A DNA stretch of 64,000 nucleotides from the NCBI RefSeq assembly GCF_025244925.1, contig NZ_CP104275.1, forward strand, positions 2,666,001 to 2,730,000, read 5' to 3'. Shown one piece after another: positions 58,467-64,000 of this stretch. This DNA comes from Arthrobacter zhaoxinii. Lineage in GTDB: Bacteria; Actinomycetota; Actinomycetes; Actinomycetales; Micrococcaceae. The notes under the pieces were generated by a model that was not told where the DNA came from, did no database searches, and saw only the letters and a list, made by a program, of their open reading frames with translations. Position numbers and translations under genes: made by a program. Numbering within the stretch: the stretch's first letter is position 1; every line of letters begins with the position of its first letter.

Positions 58467-59713
58467 CCACTGCAGCCATCACCGCCGACGGACGGGGCAG
58501 CAGCATCCCGGAGCCGGAATACCTCGACCTGCTGGCGGCCGTTACCGCCTGGGTCGAGGGTCCCGGCGAGGAATGGGCCGGACTCATCGAAACCACCGGC
58601 ACCGTGCCGGACGCCCTGTGGAAGGAACTGCGCGGGGCCGGGTTCCTCTCCCTGGCAGCTCCGGCGAATCTCGGCGGGCGGGGGCTGAGCTTTGTCCAGT
58701 GGATGGGGCTGATGGAAATCTTCTCCCGTTCACACGCCTCGGTCCGCATGATTGTGCACGTGGTCAACGGCACCTGGCGGGCCATGAACCCGCACGTTGA
58801 CGACGTGCAGCGCCGGAAGTTCATCCGCCCGTCCGTCGCCGGCGACCTTCTGGTCGCCTTCACCCTGACCGAGCCCGGCAACGGCACGGGCGCCGACATC
58901 AGCTCGAGTGTGCGGCGGGCGGGCGACACGTACTACCTCACCGGCCGCAAGCATCTGATCACGTTCGGGGTGCGGTGCGATTATTGGCTGCTGTTTGCCC
59001 GGCTGGCCGGGAGCACGGGAAGCGGGGGCACGGTGGCACTGCTGGTGGACCGGCACGCCCCCGGCGTCGAAGTGGAAGACACGTCCGACACCCTGGGCGT
59101 CCGCGGCACCGACCACGCGTCCCTGACGTTCACGGACACCCCCGTCCCTGTCGCCAACCGGATCGGGGAGGAAGGGGACGGATTGGCCGTCGCGCTGGGC
59201 GGCTTCCTCACGCCCAGCCGGATCTCCGTAGCGATGAGCTGCGTCGGCCTGGCCCAGCGCGCCCAGCAGCTGGCGGTCTCCTACGCCCTGGAGCGCACCA
59301 CCTTCGGGAAGCCGCTCGCCTCGCGGCAGGCCGTCGCCTTCGCCCTGGCGGAAAACGCCGCTGACATCGCGGCGGCCCGCGCGCTGACCCTGCATGCCGC
59401 CGCCGCGTGGCAGGACGGCACGGCCGACGCCGGCTCCCTATCCTCGATGGCCAAGCTCACCGCCGTCGACATGCTCACCCGCGTAACGGACAAGGCCCTG
59501 CAGGTCCACGGGGGCGTGGGGTACTGGAAGACCATGCCCATTGAACGCGTGTACCGCGACGCACGGGCGCAGCGCTTCGAAGAAGGGACGAACGAGATCC
59601 AGAAAACCGTGATTGCCCGCGGCCTTCTTGGCCGGTTCCAGGCACCCGCGCCCGACGGCGGACGCGTCCCTGCCCCTGCCGGCCCCGGCACGGCTCCGGC
59701 CGCCCGCCCCTGA
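58463..59713 (+). CDS. Acyl-CoA dehydrogenase (AnsL/PlmL-like)
   Basis: 416-residue FAD enzyme of the acyl-CoA dehydrogenase family. Signature 1 is AFTLTEPGNGTGADISSSVR (FAD and substrate contacts), then the FAD-stacking helices (VSYALERTTFGKPLASRQAV) and QVHGGVGYWKTMPIERVYRD. The catalytic glutamate is in RFEEGTNEIQKT, the usual position for short- and medium-chain types. The GTG start overlaps the fusion-gene stop. Context suggests it acts on a cyclohexene- or cyclohexadienecarboxyl-CoA, introducing or isomerising a double bond. About 20 Pro/Ala-rich residues follow the family core. Confidence 0.88.
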   Translation: MTTAAITADGRGSSIPEPEYLDLLAAVTAWVEGPGEEWAGLIETTGTVPDALWKELRGAGFLSLAAPANLGGRGLSFVQWMGLMEIFSRSHASVRMIVHVVNGTWRAMNPHVDDVQRRKFIRPSVAGDLLVAFTLTEPGNGTGADISSSVRRAGDTYYLTGRKHLITFGVRCDYWLLFARLAGSTGSGGTVALLVDRHAPGVEVEDTSDTLGVRGTDHASLTFTDTPVPVANRIGEEGDGLAVALGGFLTPSRISVAMSCVGLAQRAQQLAVSYALERTTFGKPLASRQAVAFALAENAADIAAARALTLHAAAAWQDGTADAGSLSSMAKLTAVDMLTRVTDKALQVHGGVGYWKTMPIERVYRDARAQRFEEGTNEIQKTVIARGLLGRFQAPAPDGGRVPAPAGPGTAPAARP

Positions 59714-59720
59714 TACCGTC

Positions 59721-61730
59721 ATGCTGGACCGGGTGTTCTCCCCCGTCTCCCTCGGTCCGCTGCACCTGGACCACCGGATCGTGATGGGGTCGATGCATCT
59801 GAACCGGGAGGACGATCCCCGGGCCCTCGCAGCGTTCTACCGCGAACGGGCAGCCGGCGGAGCCGGCCTGATTGTCACCGGAGGCGCTGCGGTCAGCCGG
59901 GCCGGTGCCGGCGGTCCCAACTACCTGCTGATCAACGAACCCGCAGCGGCAGCCGTGATGATGCCGGTCCTGGACGCCGTGCACGACGCCGGCGGGAAAC
60001 TGGCCCTGCAGTTGTTCCATGCGGGGCGCTATGCCTTCGAAGCCAGCTTCGGCATCCGCCCCGTGGCGCCGTCGGAGGTTTACTCGGCCTTCTCCCGATG
60101 CCTGCCCCGCGCGCTGACGCTGGCGCAGATCGAGGACACCCTTGCCGATTTCGCTGCCGGCGCTGCCGCAGCGCGCGCCCTCGGCTTCGATGCCGTGGAA
60201 ATCATGGGCTCCGAGGGCTACCTGATCAACCAGTTCGCCTCTCCCCTGACGAACCGGCGCCGGGACCGCTGGGGAGGGGATCCGCAGCACAGGCAGGCCT
60301 TTCCGCGGGCGGTGCTGAAGGCCGTCCGGGAGGCCGTGGGCACCGGTTACCCGGTCATTTACCGCACGTCCGGTGCTGACTTCACGGCGGGCTCCAGCAC
60401 CCGGGCGGAGTCAGCTGACCTGGCGGTGGCACTGGCACGGGACGGGGCGGACGCGGTCAACGTCGGCATCGGCTGGCACGAGTCCCGGGCCCCCTCGGTG
60501 CAGGCTTTGGTTCCCCCCGGCCGCTGGCTGGACATTGCCGGCGGGATCCGCGGAGCACTTGCTGCCGCGGACGTTCGGGTCCCGGTGATCGGCAGCAACC
60601 GGATCAACTCGCTGGAATCCGCGGAGCGTGCCCTGGCCGCCGGGCACGCGGACCTGATCTCGATGGCCCGCCCCTTCCTCGCCGACCCGGACATCGTCGC
60701 CAAGTCCCGGCGCGGCGAGTCCCATCTCGTCAATACCTGCATCGCCTGCAACGAGGCCTGCATCGACCGGTCCCTGGGTACCGAGCCGGTCTCCTGCCTG
60801 GTGAACCCGCGGGCCGGGCGCGAAACCGTCTTCCCGCTGCGGGCAGTTCCGCCGCCCGCCGGAGTACGCGTGGCAGTGGTGGGAGCCGGTCCGGCCGGTA
60901 TGCAGGCCGCGGCGACGCTCGCGGAGGCCGGGCATGCGGTGGATCTTTATGAACGGGAGGGTGCCATTGGCGGCCAGTTCCGGCTCGCCGGGCAGGTGCC
61001 GGGCAAAGCCGACTTCCTGCAGACCATCCGCTATTTCACCAATGAACTGGCGCGGCTGGGCGTACACGTGCTGACAGGCGCGGCCCCCGGCGTCGCGCAT
61101 CTGGCCCGCTACGCGCACGTAGTCCTGGCCACGGGGGTGCGCCCGCGGCCCGTGCCGCTGCCCCGCAGCGGCCTGCTTCCCGTGCTGGATTACCGGCAGG
61201 CGTTCGCGGACCCGGCGAGGCTGGGGGCTCGCGTGGTGATTGTGGGTGCCGGCGGAATCGCAGTGGATCTCTCCCGCCTGCTCGTGGATCCAGGGGCACC
61301 CGGCGGCGCCCGGGACGTCACGATCCTGCGCCGCGGCAAACGGATCGGTGCAGGCATCGGCCCGTCCACCCGGTGGGCGGTGCTGCAGGAGATCCGGGCC
61401 GCCGGTGTCCGGACCCTGCCCGGCACCACGCCGCTGGAAGTATCCCGCCAGGGGCTCCGGGTGCGGGACGGGAACGGGGCCGCGGCGCTGCTGCCGGCCG
61501 ACGCCGTCGTGCTGGCCGCCGGGCAGGTGCCGCACAATCCGTTCCACGCACCGTTGGCGGTCCGCGGTGTCCCCTGCACGGTGATCGGCGGAGCACTGGA
61601 TGCGTCCGGGCTGAACGCGGTCCGGGCCTTCGACCAGGGCCTGACCGCAGGGACAGCGGTAGCGCGCCAGCTGGTCGGGCGGACACCGGGGCAGCCGGGG
61701 GTTAAAAGCAGCAGGGCCCCGCTGCCATAA
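59721..61730 (+). CDS. NADPH-dependent 2,4-dienoyl-CoA reductase-type flavoenzyme (FadH family; AnsM/PlmM-like)
   Basis: 669 residues, the length of E. coli FadH (672). The N-terminal old-yellow-enzyme barrel binds FMN and has both FadH-type catalytic residues: Tyr167 in GSEGYLINQF and His253 in GIGWHESRAP. The 4Fe-4S cysteines are Cys340, Cys343, Cys347 and Cys359 (CIACNEACID, SCLVNP). FAD and NADPH domains follow (VAVVGAGPAGMQAAATLAEA and VVIVGAGGIAVDL). It should reduce a conjugated dienoyl-CoA. The start at 59721 is 7 bp after the previous stop; the longer frame reads through the dehydrogenase tail. It ends inside the loop of a terminator. Confidence 0.9.
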   Translation: MLDRVFSPVSLGPLHLDHRIVMGSMHLNREDDPRALAAFYRERAAGGAGLIVTGGAAVSRAGAGGPNYLLINEPAAAAVMMPVLDAVHDAGGKLALQLFHAGRYAFEASFGIRPVAPSEVYSAFSRCLPRALTLAQIEDTLADFAAGAAAARALGFDAVEIMGSEGYLINQFASPLTNRRRDRWGGDPQHRQAFPRAVLKAVREAVGTGYPVIYRTSGADFTAGSSTRAESADLAVALARDGADAVNVGIGWHESRAPSVQALVPPGRWLDIAGGIRGALAAADVRVPVIGSNRINSLESAERALAAGHADLISMARPFLADPDIVAKSRRGESHLVNTCIACNEACIDRSLGTEPVSCLVNPRAGRETVFPLRAVPPPAGVRVAVVGAGPAGMQAAATLAEAGHAVDLYEREGAIGGQFRLAGQVPGKADFLQTIRYFTNELARLGVHVLTGAAPGVAHLARYAHVVLATGVRPRPVPLPRSGLLPVLDYRQAFADPARLGARVVIVGAGGIAVDLSRLLVDPGAPGGARDVTILRRGKRIGAGIGPSTRWAVLQEIRAAGVRTLPGTTPLEVSRQGLRVRDGNGAAALLPADAVVLAAGQVPHNPFHAPLAVRGVPCTVIGGALDASGLNAVRAFDQGLTAGTAVARQLVGRTPGQPGVKSSRAPLP

Positions 61731-61746
61731 GCAACGGGGCCCTGCT
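61710..61746. terminator. Bidirectional terminator between the CoA cassette and tuf
   Basis: 12-bp perfect stem AGCAGGGCCCCG (61710-61721) with CGGGGCCCTGCT (61735-61746); inner bases extend it with one mismatch. The stop codon of the FadH-type gene lies within the loop. Serves both this gene and the convergent tuf. Confidence 0.85.
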
Positions 61747-61779
61747 AAGAACCGATGAGGTTCAGGCTAAACCATCAAA

Positions 61780-62970
61780 TTACTTGATGATCTTGGTGAC
61801 GCGGCCTGATCCAACGGTGCGGCCGCCTTCGCGGATAGCGAAGCCGAGGCCCTCTTCCATTGCGATCGGCTGGATGAGCTCAACGCTCATCTCAGTGTTA
61901 TCGCCGGGCATAACCATTTCAGTGCCCTCGGGGAGGGTGATGACGCCGGTTACGTCCGTGGTGCGGAAGTAGAACTGCGGGCGGTAGTTCGAGTAGAACG
62001 GGTTGTGGCGTCCGCCTTCATCCTTGGACAGGATGTAGACGTTGGCCTCGAAGTCGGTGTGCGGGGTGATGGAACCCGGCTTTACGACAACCTGGCCACG
62101 CTCTACGTCTTCGCGCTTGATGCCGCGGAGCAGCAGGCCACAGTTCTCGCCGGCCCATGCTTCGTCAAGCTGCTTGTGGAACATCTCGATACCGGTAACC
62201 GTGGTCTTCTGGACCGGACGGATGCCGACGATCTCGACCTCGGAGTTGATGGCGAGGGTACCGCGCTCGGCGCGGCCCGTGACAACGGTTCCACGACCGG
62301 TGATCGTGAAGACGTCCTCGATCGGCATCAGGAACGGCTTGTCCTTGTCGCGAACGGGGTCCGGCACGTTGTTGTCAACGGCTTCCATGAGCTCTTCGAC
62401 GGCTGCAACCCACTTGGGGTCGCCTTCGAGAGCCTTGAGGCCGGAAACGCGGACGACGGGAGCGTTGTCGCCGTCGAAGTCCTGGGAGCTCAGCAGTTCG
62501 CGAACTTCCATTTCCACGAGGTCGAGCAGTTCTTCGTCGTCAACCATGTCGGACTTGTTCAGTGCGACCAGCAGGTAGGGAACGCCAACCTGGCGGGCGA
62601 GCAGAACGTGCTCGCGGGTCTGGGCCATCGGACCGTCGGTAGCGGCAACCACGAGGATTGCGCCGTCCATCTGAGCTGCACCAGTGATCATGTTCTTGAT
62701 GTAGTCAGCGTGGCCGGGGGCGTCTACGTGTGCGTAGTGGCGCTTCTCGGTCTGGTACTCGATGTGAGAGATGTTGATGGTGATGCCGCGCTGGCGCTCT
62801 TCAGGTGCAGAGTCGATAGCAGCGAAATCGCGCTTTTCATTCAGATCAGGGTACTTGTCAGCAAGCACCTTCGAAATGGCAGCGGTCAACGTCGTCTTAC
62901 CATGGTCAACGTGACCAATGGTGCCGATGTTGACGTGCGGCTTAGTCCGCTCGAACTTTGCCTTCGCCAC
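61780..62970 (-). CDS. tuf: Elongation factor Tu
   Basis: 396-residue GTPase that carries aminoacyl-tRNA to the ribosome. G1 is [10 protein letters not shown] (P-loop), G2 RGITI, G3 DAPGH, G4 NKSD, and the C-terminal beta-barrel domains end in [14 protein letters not shown]. The [13 protein letters not shown] switch I is standard. Of normal length, with a single copy visible. It lies 219 bp after fusA with a hairpin and its own promoter in the gap, and converges on the FadH-type gene. Confidence 0.99.
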   Translation of the reverse strand: MAKAKFERTKPHVNIGTIGHVDHGKTTLTAAISKVLADKYPDLNEKRDFAAIDSAPEERQRGITINISHIEYQTEKRHYAHVDAPGHADYIKNMITGAAQMDGAILVVAATDGPMAQTREHVLLARQVGVPYLLVALNKSDMVDDEELLDLVEMEVRELLSSQDFDGDNAPVVRVSGLKALEGDPKWVAAVEELMEAVDNNVPDPVRDKDKPFLMPIEDVFTITGRGTVVTGRAERGTLAINSEVEIVGIRPVQKTTVTGIEMFHKQLDEAWAGENCGLLLRGIKREDVERGQVVVKPGSITPHTDFEANVYILSKDEGGRHNPFYSNYRPQFYFRTTDVTGVITLPEGTEMVMPGDNTEMSVELIQPIAMEEGLGFAIREGGRTVGSGRVTKIIK

Positions 62971-63036
62971 GGGTTCCTCCTAGAGAGTTAGAAGACTCAA
63001 TCTCCAGCCGCGCTTTTCGCAACTGAAACTGATGTA

Positions 63037-63065
63037 AGTCTACTTGGGGCTGTTTATTTGATGAA
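63037..63065 (-). promoter_or_regulatory. Probable separate promoter of tuf
   Basis: On the minus strand TTCATC (63060-63065), 17 nt, TAGACT (63037-63042), about 67 nt before the tuf ATG. The -10 box matches the one upstream of secY. It would allow tuf to be transcribed more strongly than fusA. Confidence 0.45.
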
Positions 63066-63111
63066 ATTGCCGATTTCCGCAGCAGCCTCGTAAGGCCGCT
63101 CAGTCTGGCTA

Positions 63112-63147
63112 TGCGCCCGGTCCGGGCCGAAGCCCGGACCAGGCGCA
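63112..63147 (-). other. Hairpin with UUCG loop between fusA and tuf
   Basis: 16-position inverted repeat with one mismatch (63112-63127 with 63132-63147) around a UUCG tetraloop on the minus strand. No T-tract follows. It could be a partial terminator or a 3' stabiliser of the fusA mRNA. Confidence 0.6.
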
Positions 63148-63189
63148 CACGGCGGGTGGTCCGGTCGAAACCGTTCCACCCTCCAAGTT

Positions 63190-64000
63190 TTACTCGCCGC
63201 GCGTCTTCTGGATGATCTCGTCGGCAACTGCCTTCGGGACCTCGGCGTAGCTGTTGAAGGACATGGAGTACACGGCGCGGCCCTGGGTCTTGGACCGCAG
63301 GTCGCCGATGTAGCCGAACATGCCGGACAGCGGGACGTGTGCCCGGATGACCTTTACGCCGGCTGCGTCTTCCATGGACTGCATCTGGCCGCGACGGGAG
63401 TTGATGTCACCGATAACTTCACCCATGTATTCCTCAGGGGTGCGGACTTCAACATCCATCAGCGGTTCGAGCAGGACCGGGCTTGCCATACGTGCGGCTT
63501 CCTTGAAAGCCTGACGTCCGGCAATCTTGAACGCCATTTCCGAGGAGTCGACGTCGTGGTACGCGCCGTCAAGCAGCGTCGCCTTGATGCCGACAACCGG
63601 GTAACCGGCGAGCACACCGTCAGTAAGTGCACTCTGGATACCCTGGTCAACGCTGGGGATGTATTCGCGCGGAACGCGACCACCGGTGACCTTGTTCTCG
63701 AATTCGTAGAACGTGCCGTCGGACGTGTCCAGCGGCTCGATGGCGATCTGGATCTTTGCGAACTGACCCGAACCACCGGTCTGCTTCTTGTGCGTGTAGT
63801 CGTGCTTGGCGACTGCACGGCGGATCGTTTCGCGGTAGGCGACCTGGGGCTTGCCCACGTTTGCCTCGACGCGGAACTCGCGGCGCATGCGGTCCACCAG
63901 GATGTCCAGGTGGAGCTCGCCCATGCCGGCGATGATGGTCTGGCCGGTGTCTTCGTCGAGGGAGACCTGGAAGGTCGGATCCTCTTCGGAGAGCTTCTGG
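63190..64000 (-). CDS. fusA: Elongation factor G, C-terminal part (cut by window edge)
   Basis: The visible 270 codons cover domains III to V of [42 protein letters not shown], then [74 protein letters not shown] and [20 protein letters not shown]. The 5' end lies beyond the right edge. EF-G drives translocation. fusA-tuf is the downstream half of the usual str operon. Confidence 0.98.
   Translation of the reverse strand, partial: QKLSEEDPTFQVSLDEDTGQTIIAGMGELHLDILVDRMRREFRVEANVGKPQVAYRETIRRAVAKHDYTHKKQTGGSGQFAKIQIAIEPLDTSDGTFYEFENKVTGGRVPREYIPSVDQGIQSALTDGVLAGYPVVGIKATLLDGAYHDVDSSEMAFKIAGRQAFKEAARMASPVLLEPLMDVEVRTPEEYMGEVIGDINSRRGQMQSMEDAAGVKVIRAHVPLSGMFGYIGDLRSKTQGRAVYSMSFNSYAEVPKAVADEIIQKTRGE

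Overview
The window is high-GC chromosomal DNA from an actinobacterium, most likely a member of the Micrococcaceae (Arthrobacter-like). The evidence is the gene order around groESL, tsaDBE-alr, glmS/glmM and the ribosomal superoperon, paired CIRCE elements, a DtxR/IdeR-type iron box, several probable leaderless genes with a TANNNT box 6-8 nt before the start codon, and a spc operon without an S14 gene, as I recall for Micrococcus luteus. No rRNA, tRNA, CRISPR array or transposase was seen.

Left part (1-16.4 kb): the 5' part of groL and complete groS under two CIRCE operators; an iron-regulated siderophore ABC importer (lipoprotein, two permeases, ATPase); a small STAS-like protein; a MalY/PatB aminotransferase; a methyltransferase; an atypical shikimate dehydrogenase; a YbdK-type glutamate-cysteine ligase; then a tightly packed minus-strand run GNAT-alr-tsaE-tsaB-rimI-tsaD (D-alanine supply and the t6A tRNA modification). 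An aldo/keto reductase lies just upstream of that run.

Middle (16.5-31.6 kb): glgX-treY-treZ, translationally coupled genes that convert glycogen or maltodextrin to trehalose; nnr, acpS, glmS, coaA, glmM; then rpsI, rplM and truA.

Ribosomal block (31.6-48.7 kb, minus strand): S10 operon (rpsJ to rpsQ), spc operon (rplN to rplO), secY-adk-map, then infA-rpmJ-rpsM-rpsK-rpoA-rplQ. A decayed glycerophosphodiesterase gene sits between map and infA. Several ribosomal proteins carry low-complexity tails, and S3 and S5 carry RGG-rich extensions.

Right part (49-64 kb): between the S10 operon and the tuf/fusA genes lies a 12-kb accessory segment. It holds a 43-residue membrane peptide, a 1935-residue multi-pass membrane protein with three internal repeats and a Pro/Gly/Tyr tail, and a plus-strand three-gene cassette. 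The cassette encodes an EPSP-synthase-like domain fused to an acyl-CoA ligase, an acyl-CoA dehydrogenase and a 2,4-dienoyl-CoA reductase. This is the enzyme set associated with shikimate-derived cyclohexanecarboxyl-CoA (ans/plm genes in Streptomyces), here with no chcA and no polyketide synthase nearby. I regard it as the most interesting part of the window.
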